NCBI GenBank assembly: GCA_950295325.1
Contig: OX485806.1
Span: 35,340,001-35,404,000 of the forward strand
DNA: 64,000 nt
Direction of reading: 5' to 3'
Source of the DNA: Polytrichum commune
Lineage: Eukaryota > Streptophyta > Polytrichopsida > Polytrichales > Polytrichaceae
The translations under genes and the position numbers were made by a program. Each line of letters starts with the position of its first letter. The stretch's first letter is position 1. Positions 49,552 to 62,356 of this stretch are shown piece by piece. The notes under the pieces are model-generated. The model was not told where the DNA came from, made no database searches, and saw only the letters and a program-made list of their open reading frames with translations.

Positions 49552-52051
49552 TTCCTACTTTGTGAGTAGTTAAAGGTTTGTAATCCCATTATCCTAGTTA
49601 GTCCTTGAGGTCTATCATTTGTAAATGTTTTTTGTAAATGCATATGCTATTGTATCCTCTGTTGGATAATACTTCAAATATATTTATACTTTTTCTAAAT
49701 TTTCTCGAATGAAAGGATTTTGTACATTGATGTGTTTGGTGCGTGAATGGTGTTTAAGATTATTTTCAAACGTTATACATCCTTGATTGTCACACATGAT
49801 GGATGTTGACCCTTCTTGCACGAATCCTACATCCACCAAAAGTTACTTAAGCCAAATGGCCCCTTTTGTGCAATGGCTAGTAGTCATATACCTTGCCTCC
49901 ATTGTAGATAATGCATTAGTTGGTTTGTTTATTGGAATTCCATAAAATAACTCTAACGCCCACAAAGAATATCTACCATGTGGTGGTTCTTCAAGCATTT
50001 GCATCTCCATCCAATCGGCATCACAATGAATGGTCCGCTTGGCTCCTAGAAAAACACTCCTTGATGAAGAACAAGTCGATTCGATGGTACCATGCCTTAA
50101 AGTGTCCTTGCTCTCTATTGATTGAGCCCATATAATGTTTTATGAGTTTGCACAAAAGATGTTATTTCCCCTCTTGTATAAAACCATCATGTTGATCCAT
50201 ATAGACCTCCACCTCCAACTTTTCATTAAAAAAATGCCGCCTTCACGTCCATTTGGTAGATCTCCTAGTCCATTGCGGCTCAATTGCAAGTATGCAACCA
50301 ATGGTGATGAACTTGGGCAACAGGGCTAAATGTCTAATTGAAGTCTCCTTTGACAATTTGAGCACGATCTTTTGCTACCAACCTTGCGTGTGCCTAATAA
50401 TTTGGCCTAATGAATCCCTCTTGGTGTGGAACACTCATTTGTATATTACATTTTTGTAATTCTTTGGAAGAATAATCAACTCCCACGTTCCATTGGCCAC
50501 GAGCGAGTTGTATTCTTCTTGCATTTTGACCTCCCACTTGCTTGCATCTTTGGATCTCATGGTTTCACACAAACTCAAAGGGTCATCAAGACACACCACA
50601 TTGGTCCGTTTCTATATCATATTGAGGCAAAATGTGGTTATTCCATAATTTTCTGAGCGGTCGGTGCTCCATTGTGGGGTATCTTCATTTTTTGCCACGT
50701 CTCTCCATGTCAATATCATTTTTTGTGAGTGCATCTCTTGCTTCTTGATTTGCAACGTGGTTTTCTTTTCACTTGGTTCTCATGTTCTTTAATATTCTCA
50801 CTAATATCGATGAAAGATGGTTTAATAGATTCGTCCACTGCATTCATCATAGGGGCTTCATTTCTCCCATCTAAACACAACTTCAAATCATTGTCAACAC
50901 TCGTACTATCTTTCATTAACACACCATTTTATTTTATTTTTTAATGATTTTTGGTTTGCACGCGCATGTGCCTATATATTTTGGTGCCTTTACAATATCC
51001 TAGGAACAAGGATTTGGTACCTTTATATGAAACTTACCCCTTTTTGTATCAGGCCCCATCGTATAAGAAATGCATCCAAATACACACATGTATGTATTCC
51101 AAGGCCTCCTCCTGCACCATGTTTCTTCAAGCGTAATCGAGGGCAAAACTCTCATTGGACATCAATTACTTGTCTAAGCCGCATTCTTTACCACACTCGG
51201 CCCAAATGATTTGTTGAGCTTTTGGCCATGAAGCGTGTTTCTAAACATCTCCACAATGGTGCGATTTGCATGTTCCGCCACTCCATTTCATTGAAGCCTA
51301 TATGGTATTGAAATTTGCTTCTCAATATCATGTTCCTTAAAAAAATGTTTGACCTCTTTTGAAATGAATTCCCTACCTTTGTCCAACCGAGATACATTGA
51401 TCTTATGCTCCAATTGGCTCTTCCATAAGGACGTTGAAGTCCTTGAACTTCTCTAAGTATTCCCCTTTCATCATTAATATATACACTCACACCTTTCTTA
51501 AAAAATTGTCAATGAAGGTGACAAAATACTTTGCACCGCACGTGGATGTGGTCCTTATGAGGCCATATGTGTCCAAATACACAATTTTCAAAAGCTTAGT
51601 TGCTGGCGTCCCCATGTTGCTGGAAAACATTGTCCTATGTTTTCCACATTTAATGCACGTCACCAATGAAGATGTGGGACAAAGGATTTTGCCAAGATTC
51701 ATGCCCTTCACCATGTTTTGAAGTGTATGAATATTATTATGTACAAATGTCTGAGCCGGCAATGCCAGAGTTCAAGTGCACTATCTTTCATTGATGATTG
51801 CACCAAATTGACTACATCCGCTCCATACACCTTAACGAATTCCATTTGGTACGAATTATCCTCACGTAGCGCTATTGCAACAACTTTGCCATCAATGCTC
51901 CAAATCTCTGAACCTCAAATACCAACCAATCCTCAAAAACATGCACCCCAAAAGTTCCTTTGAGCACTAAAACCTCTCAAGATCCACTCCTTAACCAACT
52001 AGCAATCAAATTCCTAACTTTAGAACTTGAGTGAGTGAGTCCATAATCTAC

Positions 52052-52317
52052 TGAAGCATGTTAAAATTAAAGATTAGATTGCACAAGCAAATATACATAC
52101 ATAAAGACATATGAACAATATTTGGAGTGAGTTGGTCATCCTTACCCCTTGTGTTGCTCTTTATTACACTTTTCTCCTTGATTCATACAATGGATATAGG
52201 ATATCTCTACTCCCACTTCCCACAAAGCATATGAGTATCTTCAAACCTTATTCATTCGTATAAATCTAACCTCAACAACACTAAGACTACGAGCAACCTA
52301 ATGTTCGAAACTCAACA
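52052..52317 (-). repeat. LTR of the Ty1/copia element (upstream copy in element orientation)
   Basis: 266 bases from TGAAGCATG to CTCAACA, paired with 49300-49551. The sequence next to it at 52051 on the minus strand does not show a clear initiator-Met tRNA binding site, consistent with a deletion of the gag end. Confidence 0.7.
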
Positions 52318-52544
52318 AAGGGCACACACCATGCCTTAGCTGGGCTCACTGGTACATTAAATTCAACAATTCCCAATATACAAACTACATGTTTGTGCCT
52401 TGTAAGTGTCATAGCGAATGCAAGAACTCGGAGGCATACACAAGGAAAGAATGACAGGTTACACTTGTCCTGGTAACACCACTCTTTAGTTGCAATAGTT
52501 ATGGTGTCATTGTCGAAAACTAAGGTAGCCAACTCTTATTTAGT

Positions 52545-52890
52545 TGCTTATTCTAATAGGACACCTATATTTAAGTGGTATGTGGTTTGGTGGGGCTCTA
52601 AGAATGAATACCAAAATACATGTTTTTAAAAGAGATTGGAATTTTTACTCCTAATATGACAACTATTCTAAACTTAATAGTCAACATAATTGGAGGTAAC
52701 ATGCATGACCATTTCATGAGAACGAGAATCTTCACTTTAGTAGGGATTAGGATCTTGAGGAAAGTGGGTCTAGGCTTGATGTGGGTTTGCCAATCATCTT
52801 GGCCTCATCGCATGTTTCACATCCTAGGAGAAGTGGGTTTGTTGGGAAAAAAACTATTTAAGACCCATCCACCTTATGTGCACACGGATT
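52545..52890. repeat. Dispersed repeat family C, copy 1
   Basis: It shares an ordered series with 60104-60305 and 61455-61590: GGACACCTATATTTAA.TGG, AAAAGAGATTG, TAGTCAACATAATTGG and CATGTTTCA.A.CCTAGGAGAAGTG. It also matches 56636-56740 in its last part (AGAAGTGGGCTAGC, GACCCATC..CCTTATG). Confidence 0.5.
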
Positions 52891-54740
52891 GCCCAGGATG
52901 CACTCACTCACTCACTCACTCACCACCTTTACCGATCGATGCACATAGCGAAGGTTAAGTTAAGTTGCTTTGTAGAAACAGTGTTGGCTGCACATAGGAT
53001 AAGCATACATGGCCTCGGTTTTTGAATCATAATCCCAAGAGAACAAGAGTGTAAAATCAGTACAGAGGTACGTAACCTACTCGCATGATTGAGAACACCT
53101 TACATCACGTGGACGATGGACGTAGTGCTGTGTTGTTTCTGCTTATAATTTAAACTCAATGAATGTCTATGATCGCTTACTAGGAGGGCCTTTTGACAAA
53201 AGGGAGGTGGAGGGCCCTGTCCTGTCTCATCTAACTTACAGGGTGTGCTGGAACTGGGATCTTGTCATGAATTATGAGTCAACTACAATGGAAGTGGGCA
53301 AAGAAGGAAGTCGCAGGTGGCCTCCTGGAAATGGAAAGAGGCCCACCAATTGTTGTTGGACGTGGTAAGCTTAAATGAGCCGAGGCTTTTTGGCTTGGAC
53401 ACTAAGCATAAAGGTACTGTATGTAAGTTGGTCCTTCAAACACATTCTTCGGGATGCAAGAGGCTTCACATGTGTGTACGTCTGTACCATGTCTTAAATT
53501 TTGGGTATGATTTCCTGGAACTCATTATAAAAAAATCAGGACCCTCCCATATTCAAGGAGAAGACCCATTGTTCCAGGCCGTCACCATGGAAATCCAACC
53601 TTGATCCACATGAACAATTATCATGGTCCACACTATTTTACACCCATTGTTTTGCATCCTCACTTATTACAAAATTTGTATTGGCAGTCGCTTGTGAATT
53701 GAAACACAACTCAATTCAATACAGAACCATTGATCAAAAAGCAAGCATTCAGACACACATGTGAGTTGAGGACAATATAATGCTGGTGGACATCATGGTC
53801 GCCGTGCTCTCAATCAACAATAGGATAGGTTCACCTACACCCAGGGTTGAAAACACAAGTATGCGTGTGGGTGTGGGGGTGGGGAGTGCAGACAAGAGAG
53901 CACGAGAGAAACTGGTGATCGGTCTAAGTAGATTAGTACTCCATTGGATTTGCTTGAATCCAACAATACTTCAATAACGGCCGTACGTTTGTTCCAACTG
54001 CCCAAATCTGCAGGGCAACACAGAAGCTGGGTGGAGGTCCAGGCGTCCCACGAAGGTTGAAGTGGGTGGCATGATATACTTATGGCTTCAATTCACCACC
54101 CACCTGAGGGAATTATGAGCGTCCTCAATCAGCTGCTGCAAACCCTATAAACACTGGTTTCTTGTTTGCGTGAGAGAAGATACATGTAGTATTCATATGC
54201 AACAATCACTATGGGGACACGTGGTCTTCTCTTGGTTATCTTCTGAGGTCCAAGTTACCATTGGTTTCATGGATCTATTATGATAGCAGATCTCCAATTC
54301 ACATTCAAAGCTTTCATACCCATGCAGTGGAAGAGAACTTTTGGTAAGACCCCGCGATTCTTGTAGACGATTCCTTGTGTACATCAAAATCTCAAACCTT
54401 CCATTGCATGGAGAGTAGGTGGGTGACTCTCAATGGCCAGACATAGATTATTTAAGCCCTTCAGAAACCCCTAGTGGAAATGGGCCATTTCGAGAATGAA
54501 GTTTTCACGACACAATTGATTACAAGCCCTTGAAAGAAACAAAAGAAAGAAAGGAAGGTTGGATATCCTTTTCATGTGTCGGCAAAGTTTGAAAATCATT
54601 AGATGATAAAATTTGACATGCCATCCACATGACATTGCAGCGAAGATGTTCTTTAGAATATATTTTTCAATTATTTAGTCCTCCACTACAGAAGTATAAA
54701 ATCCTCGATGCATGTTGAAAGTGACTGACAAACTAAGGTA
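52891..54740. other. Intergenic, no gene
   Basis: A (CTCA)n tract lies at about 52902-52922. Small frames at 53159-53604 and 54193-54387 lack any recognisable motif. Confidence 0.4.
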
Positions 54741-54744
54741 TGTG

Positions 54745-55420
54745 GTTATTGTGGGCACTTCCAAATCTACATACAAAGTTGATTGTTGCATCAGATTGAA
54801 AATTGTTATATCTAGATTGCAATTGTGAATCATGAAGCTTGTCAATTTCATATTCAAAATTGAAGTTGAGATGCAAAAGTCATAAAGAAAACAAAAGTGA
54901 ATGCTCTCTTTCTCTTTGAAGGGTGCAAGCATAGTCAAGTGGATGGCTCTTGAACCCTACATAGGTTTGATTAAAAGTGATTCAAAACTATACATTAACT
55001 TTGGATTTTTTAAAGGAAAAATATATCTAATCTTATCTTATCTTATAAAAATGCATAGATCTACAAAGCCAAGCAATTTTGAAGATCTCATCTTCATATT
55101 CTATATTTGAGTATTTAACACAAATATAAAGGTTTCCATAACTACTTAAACAACACTTGGTTACTATTTTAAGGTGTTTGACCCAAATTTTATGTTTTAG
55201 TATACTGGAGCATTTTTTTGGTACACCTGACCATGCTTGCTCCCTAATTGGTTAAATAAGCTCTCCCAATTGCATTAACTTGTGAACCTAAAATGATGTC
55301 AATGTTTGAAACACATGATCCAATCCCATCATGTGTCATTTTGGTGTTTGTTTTTTACTACAAGTTATGCCATATATTACTCAATAAAGGCGTCCAATCA
55401 AGAAGAGTGACCACTCAGGG
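54745..55420. repeat. Dispersed repeat family B, copy 3, interrupted
   Basis: The first half (AAGTTGAGATGCAAAAGTCATAA at about 54860) and the second half (TTGTGAACCTAAAATGATG, CACATGATCCAATCCCATCATG, ACTACAAGTTATGCCATATA) match 19447-19800, but are separated by about 300 unrelated bases. Confidence 0.5.
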
Positions 55421-56635
55421 TCCACATGCCTTAGATAGAATTGATTATTGTGTCACCACATTCTCAAGTGCAGGTTCTTCATCACGGCTTTCTAAATATG
55501 TCTCCATTGGTTCAACATTTCAATATGCAAATCTTATCTTATTGATCTCATCCTTTATTCCTTGATTGCATACTTACCCCGACAATAATCAAGCGGGTTC
55601 ATAGACACTCACTCTTTGTCATAGGGTGCCAATTCCTTATGTAGTTGTGAATGTAAACAAGGTCAAAGTAATAGCTTGTTGAAATGGAGCAAAGCCGATT
55701 TGTTGAGATCCCTTTGGCACTGACCTTTTTATAGTACTTTGGCTTTGTGCGACTTCTGGGTTTTGTGGGCATAGAGCTTTGAATTTTAGAATGTGCATAA
55801 TAGTCATATGTGCATTGATGTAAGAAATATCAATGCTTTCAAATACCACGTTGATATATGCTCATTGTAAGAACATTGGGATATGTTCATAACCCCATGG
55901 AAATCAAAGCCTTCATTGGCTCAAGGTTTTTTGTACGAAACCACCAACATAAACTAAACACTAGTAAAAGGATACAACATCAACATCATGTTTTACCATT
56001 GTTGGGGGTTGTGGGAGAAAACTTTCCTAGTGTAAGTTGTATATAAATTTAGCAAACATGCTTCCACACCCTCTATTTGTTGATTTGTATTTCATTTTTA
56101 ATATATTTAGAATATATTAATATTAGAACACAATTTAAGGAAATAATGTTTAGTTGCTTGTTACATTCTTCCAAAAGCCAAGACCCCAATGGAAGCTAAA
56201 AAACATGACACCCATTACATGCCCTTTATCTTTCCAACTCAACACCAATTTGCTCCTTTGAGCAATCATGACCTTAACTCATCAAATGTAAACAAACACC
56301 ATCAACTTCCAAGATGTCCAATAGGCATAGTTTTCTCAAGTTCCTCAAGAGCCTTATGCCATTCCACCCTTATCACCAAGCTACTCCCAAATAACAAGGT
56401 GCACTTTATGGGTTGGTGATAGTCCCAAATAAAGACCATGTTGTTCTTCTCACGCCAAATAATCCAAGGGATAGAATTATGGGGGAACAACCACACTCTA
56501 TTGAAGTATCTAAGTTGGTTAGAAGAAATTCGTATCAAGTATGCATATGAAAGCATGTTCAAATTGCTCTCCAAGGACCCCCCCCCCCAATTAATAGGGT
56601 TGGAGAAGGGAGCTAATGCGGTGCTAAGCATCTCC
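55421..56635. other. Intergenic, no gene; 11-C run
   Basis: Overlapping frames at 56189-56641 on both strands are not recognised. A run of 11 C lies at 56578-56588. Confidence 0.4.
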
Positions 56636-56740
56636 TCTTAAGCCTAGAAGAAGTGGGCTAGCCGGGAAAAGTAACAGTTCAAGGCCCATCTATTGTATAC
56701 AAGTTCGTGTGCTTGCTTCCATTGCATAATGGAAACACAT
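56636..56740. repeat. Dispersed repeat family C, partial copy
   Basis: CTAGAAGAAGTGGGCTAGCCG and the AGGCCCATCTATTGTATACAAG-like block parallel 52820-52885. Confidence 0.35.
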
Positions 56741-58826
56741 AGGATGCTATCTAAGTGGCCATGATGTTGTGTGGGGAACTACATTGATTATCCGAATTAC
56801 TGAGTGATATTATAGGGAGTTACGTAGTGCACTAACATCTTACTCATGAATTCAATTTCTACTAACGAAAGATTAATAGGTTGTTCGGACATTATAAAAC
56901 ATCAATTACTCTGCTATGTAAAATCTCACATTCTCGTTAAATAGTTATAGCACTGTTTACTCCGAACAGTAAGATGCAGTAATTGGGATAATGAGTGCAC
57001 TGTATCTTACCAAACTTGGCTTCACAAGTCTCTGTCTGTCTGTCTGTCTCTCTCTCTCTTTCTCATAACGAAGAATACAACAGCTGAACAGTTCATCACC
57101 CAGCTGAACATGTTGATCGGCAATGAGCAGGCAAGAAGTTGGCCCATTCAAAGTCTCGTTTCTAGGGTTTCCTGTCCCGTCTACTGCACTTCAATGTAAC
57201 TTGTGATGGTGAAAAGCTCAGTTCTGTGCTTCTTCCAGCCCAAGCTTTTTGATTTCCCAAACTCTTGGAATCTGGCTTTCCTTTTGTACGGGAAGCGGTC
57301 GCTGCCCCGCTTCCTTCAGGCGCTGGTAATGGGGCATGTGTGGTCATGGGGCCCCGGCCCCTGTGGCAAGAAAAAGAAAGAAAAGAAAAAAAGAAAAAAA
57401 GCAAGGGCTTGTGCCAACACCCAACTACATATCTGGACCAAGTAGCAGTGCCTTAATCCTTTCAATCTACTTAGTAAGTTGCCATTTAGTGTCACCAATT
57501 CTAATTGTCTTCCTCTATACTAATTGTAAACCACGGTGTAGTGTCACCAACACTACATGTTAACCCAACATTATTTGTCATTCTTTATTTATTTTTTGGA
57601 TGATTGTAGATAATTACAGTCACTTACCAAGTGGTTTTTCACCCAAATTTCAATCATCCATGGCAAAAATTCATCACAAGTTGCTGACAAGAGAAGGTAG
57701 GGTTTGGGCCAATGGATGAACTCATCCATCATCCATGATAATATTTGTTCACTTATTCATAAGAAGTGTCATCCGAAAATTTACCATAGTGTCATATGGC
57801 ATGTGAACTCAATGACGATGCAAATGGCCATCAACTTCTCCTGCACATGCGGAGTCATCACATAGACAAAGGGGGGGGGGGCAACTGGACCATGCTCGAA
57901 ATATTTGCTTTGATTGGTGCAAGAATTGATGAGCACTTGATTGAGCTAGATGCCATGGACATTCATGATCTTATGAACTTTGAATCCACGGGTAGATCAC
58001 TCTAAGGCATTTTTGTGCACCATGTGCAGCTGGGGATTTTTTGTTTTGGGGCTATTTACCTTCAAGGGCTGAATTAAAGCCTCCCTATAATTACTTAAAT
58101 TTCAAAAATGGCCCATTTGTTTGCACCCTTCCATTACTTATATTATCCAAGTCACTATAATTTTTTGTACTCTATATTCCTTTTAAGTAATTTTGGACAG
58201 ACATAAATCCCAATTATCATCCATCCCCGTGAGTCCTAAACCCATTTACATACCATACTAAACATACCTTCTAGGATCCTTATCTTCAACCCCTATATTA
58301 ATTTTACAAAAAAATAATGGCCCACGTTTTATGTCCATCTAACTTACTTATAATGGGATTGTCTACATTTAATGGCCCCTTCATTATTTGGAATTCCTTT
58401 ATAAATTTTATTTCAAATGATTTTAATCCTCTCTATATTATGCCGCACATCGTTTTTAAAATGCACTAAGTGATCTACCCGTGTTTGAATCAACAAAGTG
58501 GGTTGGAATTGTAGATAACTTGGCGTTGGCGGGAGTATGTTCATGTTCTTATGATGGCCCAAATTGCAAGGGAACATGACACTCTATCTACCCAATTATC
58601 GTTATGTCACTGACAACCGTGCCCGAACTGGGAATCAACACAAATGATTATTGACCTATTACGAACACATAGTTGAGAAACTTCCCAAGGTGTTCTCCAA
58701 GGGGATTTATGATACGATTCACTCATGGTATTGGAGGTGCCCTCAGATTGCCACACCTTGTGTCAAGGGTTTGTGGAATTCCTAATGACGGTAACTACCA
58801 AGAGAAGGATGGTGGCCGCACTGAGG

Positions 58827-58829
<3 letters not shown>
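56741..58829. other. Intergenic, no assignable gene
   Basis: Contains (TGTC)n and (TC)n at 57029-57062, a telo-box-like CTAGGGTTT at 57162-57170, a purine-rich AAAGAAAAGAAAAAAAG tract at 57369-57402 and an 11-G run at 57871-57881. The 70-codon frame at 57796-58005 spans the G run and is not convincing. Confidence 0.35.

Positions 58830-58857
<28 letters not shown>
58830..58857. repeat. (TA)n microsatellite
   Basis: Fourteen TA units in tandem. Confidence 0.9.
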
Positions 58858-60103
58858 GAAGGGAGGGAGGGAGATATGGACAAGGAGTCCATTGACCCCA
58901 TTCAACATTTTGAACTCTACCGCATATGGTCAAAGATTTCTTGCATGCACGTCATTTGCTGCACCCATTCATGCTCATGTTCCACCGTACAATGTTGGTG
59001 ATATTCCACATGCAACAAATCGATTTTAAGGTTTCTTGACAATTCATCACATTAAGATTTTTGTCAAATGTGGCAATATTAGATTAATGCTTAGATATTA
59101 CCTTCTAGGTTTTGGAGGTCCATATTCATCAAAGAATTTGAAATGAACTGAATGCATGAAATAACATGTGAAGAAGGAAATAAAATGCGGGATTTGATTT
59201 GGGTTGGTGGGTGTTGAGAATCATGGCAATTATGATGAGGGAAATAGCAGTGAAGTTAGGAGGATTTGCACAACACTCACAACAACTTTGCTCAATAAGA
59301 GAGAGGTGCCGCAACTCTTCAACCTTGTTATTTGGTCGTTGTCTCGAGGATATGGCACCAAATGCAAACATTGAGGTAGAGGATGCTCTTAGGTGACTAA
59401 AACGCCACCATGTGAGATAGGAAGCTAAACTCAAACTTTTCTTTAGTTATTGTATTACGACCAAATGAAGGAAACTCTCACTAATTTTGTGAACATGGCC
59501 AACCAATTCAAAATCATTGCCTCTAGCCCATAATGCCACATGCACCTAAAAACATGTGGATACATACCTTTAAACTCTATACTAACTAGAAGCAATTATT
59601 ATCCTTGACCTTGGACCATAGTGTTAAAGTGATTGACTCGTCAAATATTTTCGTTAGAGATTTTGGCCTTGAAGTTCTCTGATGATGCGACATTAAGATG
59701 AATAAACACGCTCACATTGAAATGAACTTGATTTTAAAGTCTGAAATGCCAAATGACATAAGGACATTGATTATTCACACATGATGATGAGGTCTATAAA
59801 CAAGAAGGGGTCGTTATAGTTGTGATTAACATGTAGTTTGCCTTTTCAAAAGTTACATATGGGTGAGTTCATTACAAGGCTATGTTTGTAAGTACTAAGT
59901 TATGAGATTTGGAATGTGTATTATATGCATGGCAATTATAAACACACCACATGTGCCAAGTGCATGATTCATCGGGCTCATTCAATAAGTCTTTCTAGGC
60001 AATTTACATGCCCCTTCCTAAAGGCGAAGGTGACTCATGTGACGTTTGTCAATGACTCTTTCTCAATTTACAAGGTAACCACATCTTATTCGATCAGTTT
60101 TTT
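58858..60103. other. Intergenic, no gene
   Basis: Minor unrecognised frames on both strands at 59129-59434. No known motif. Confidence 0.4.
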
Positions 60104-60305
60104 TTAATTGGACACCTCTATTTGAATGGAACATCGTTACATGTGGTTTAGTCTGAAAACTTATATAAAAAAGACATATATTTTAAAGAGACTAATTTAC
60201 GTGTTCAAAACATGATAATTAATTTAGGTTCATTAGTCAACATAATTGGCAAGGAATGGGACTTTGCATGTTTCATAGCCTAGGAGAAGTGTTTCATAGC
60301 CTCGT
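60104..60305. repeat. Dispersed repeat family C, copy 2
   Basis: Matches 52555-52840 in order, including GGACACCTCTATTTGAATGG, AAAGAGACTAAT, TAGTCAACATAATTGG and CATGTTTCATAGCCTAGG. The TTTCATAGCCT segment is duplicated at its end. Confidence 0.5.
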
Positions 60306-60713
60306 GTATTTATACCAACCTTTTCCTTTTAATGTGATAAATGCCTACACTACATACACAAAATATAAATCATAAAAGGAACATGCCTCTATTACATATA
60401 TAATTCACTCTCACTTTCCAACAAGAAAGACATTGAACATTCTTTCACTCATGATAATATGACCCTAAAACATGCATCATTTGGATGAAGTAAGTTGAAT
60501 TGAATGAAAATAACACGTCTAATGTCAATTTTCCTCTAAACCTCATGGGCCCCTTTTGTGCATCTACCTTTGGTTCATAATTATTCATAGTTTTTAAAGA
60601 TGTACACACTAGAGAAACCGATACCTCTCCCACATATATGCTATGTATGTTAATGCCTTGAATAATATTCCTTCCTACACTCACATTAGTTTATATGTCG
60701 TACAAAGAGTTCA

Positions 60714-60731
60714 CCCCCCCCCCCCCCCCCC
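60714..60731. repeat. 18-base C run
   Basis: An uninterrupted run of 18 C on the plus strand. Confidence 0.85.
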
Positions 60732-60807
60732 AACATGCTACTTGGAAAAGGTAACTTTTGAGAAACCATTTACCTTATGCAAAACATTACACAACATTGG
60801 ACCTTAA

Positions 60808-60810
<3 letters not shown>

Positions 60811-60845
<35 letters not shown>
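60811..60845. repeat. (CAA)n microsatellite
   Basis: About twelve CAA units in tandem. Confidence 0.9.
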
Positions 60846-61150
60846 CATATTGGTGCGGTCTTCCGTTGGTCCATGCCCTCTACATGATTTAGAGCCTACC
60901 TAGCTATAGTAGTGGATTTGTAGCCATCTAGTGGTTAAATAATATTTCTTGAAGGTAGGTTTTGGTGATGAACACTATCATCACTAGGCATGTGCTCATT
61001 TCAAGAAGAGAAAGTCAATTGTAGAATGGATAGTGGTACATTACATATTAGTTTCAATGCAAGAAAAACATTATAATCTAGCATATGTACGTCCAATGTT
61101 ATGACACGTGCGTTGGTGTGCATTCACAATATTATCCATATTGCATTATC

Positions 61151-61172
61151 ATATATATATATATATATATAA
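61151..61172. repeat. (AT)n microsatellite
   Basis: About eleven AT units in tandem. Confidence 0.9.
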
Positions 61173-61454
61173 CTTGACAGAGGACTCCTTGCATCTCCAT
61201 TGAGTGTGCTTGTGTGCAAGATGTTCATGTGGCATGCCGTAGAGGAATCACTTTGATATCTTAACATCGTGAATGATTATCATGGTTCATATTGCTTTCT
61301 TGAGGAGTGGTTGATATTTCATATAACTATACTTAGTGCAAAGAAAAAACGCTACAAGTATACGATTGCCACACAATACATCTATTGTTGTTGAAAAACT
61401 TGGAAATTACTACAAAGGAAAACTTTCAAATTTCAACTCATAAATGGTGTCTTG

Positions 61455-61590
61455 CATGGGACTTGTATGATGGTGTGGATCTAAGAACAAACACAAAAAA
61501 TAGACATGTGTGTTGAAAGAGATTGAACTAAGCGCTCAGAATTTGTGCACCATTCTAGACTCGATATTCAACATGATTGGGAGGACCAAT
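61455..61590. repeat. Dispersed repeat family C, copy 3
   Basis: Matches the middle of 52545-52700: GGTGTGGATCTAAGAA, ATAGACATGTGTGTTGAAAGAG and CTAGACTCGATATTCAACAT. Confidence 0.4.
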
Positions 61591-61789
61591 ATAAACAAGT
61601 CATGGCTCCATGGTTGTCGCCTTTGAACATTCATAATAATTCAAGGCGAGTTCCAAGTTTCTCTACGATTCACATATCAACCACAACGTAGAGTTTACGA
61701 ATTGGAATTGTATTACATGCTGAACTTGAAAAAGCAACCATGGAAGATTCGTCTACCGTAATGGTGAAGGCTCGTTGTAAGTTAGGGTC

Positions 61790-61920
61790 GCTTCACACTA
61801 TCGTCGAAGGTCAAGAGGCCATCGATTTCCACCAATCAGATTGCAAGAAACCAAGAATTTGGTCTCTTGACCCTTCACGCTATAGGATAAAGTCCAAAGG
61901 CCGTTGCTTTTGAAAATGCC
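61790..61920. mobile_element. Possible diverged relative of the 62146 TIR element
   Basis: It starts GCTTCACACTATCG, like the element at 62146, followed by GGTCAAGAGGCC. A complementary GTCTCTTGACCCTTCACGCT lies about 100 bases downstream. Confidence 0.35.
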
Positions 61921-62145
61921 TACATGACAATACCTTTTGACCAAGGCGACGGACTCTCAAAGGAAGTTTGGGTTTGACATGAATGGAAACCCGAACTATG
62001 GTTGAGAGACCGTCGATTTTTTTTCATATAAAATAAAAAAATAAAACTGACAAGATCTTGGTAGTTAGATTGGAGGGGTTGTTTTGGGCAAAGAATAAAG
62101 TGGGATGCTTGTTCTTCCTTTAGACTTTGGATTTGGCCTTTGGAA

Positions 62146-62356
62146 GCTTCACACTATGGCCATCCAAGTCGAGAGGCCATGGGAGTTCATAGCCAAAGGG
62201 TTGGCCTTTGGAGGCTTCACGCTATGCGTGGCCGAAGGCACCAATTCCTATATTTGATTGGCTATCATTTTGAGCCCATTTGTTTGGACTCCCAACAAAG
62301 GTTGGCCATTCATTCGCACGGCCTCTCGACTTGGACGGCCACATGCAGTGTGAAGC
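62146..62356. mobile_element. 211-bp MITE with long terminal inverted repeats
   Basis: The left arm begins GCTTCACACTATGG and contains CATCCAAGTCGAGAGGCC. The right arm ending at 62356 is its reverse complement over about 40 bases with a few changes. A second internal GGCTTCACGCTATGCG sits in the middle. There is no coding sequence; the small frame here follows the repeat. Confidence 0.65.

Larger units (their letters stand above)
49300..52317 (-). mobile_element. Deleted Ty1/copia LTR retrotransposon (~3.0 kb)
   Basis: Between the two LTRs, the minus strand encodes parts of a copia polyprotein in broken frames. In order from the right they are: the zinc-finger/pre-integrase end (about 51760-51490, with LVTCIKCGKHRTMFSSN and GAKYFVTFIDNF); the integrase core end NGVAEHANRTIVEMFRNTL (about 51240-51300, where a stop replaces the expected second Q); a Lys/Arg-rich spacer (50716-50922); the reverse transcriptase start (EEYNSLVANGTWEL, about 50475-50520, and IYQMDVKAAF near 50250); and RNase H (STMEARYMTTSHCTKG, MCDNQGC, HHSRTKHINVQ; 49920-49700). 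Gag, protease and the YVDD part of reverse transcriptase are missing. No matching target duplication was found. It is non-functional. Confidence 0.85.

Noticed and set aside
57796-58005. 70-codon plus-strand frame
   Set aside because: It depends on an 11-G run that supplies a Gly string and may vary in length; no known motif.
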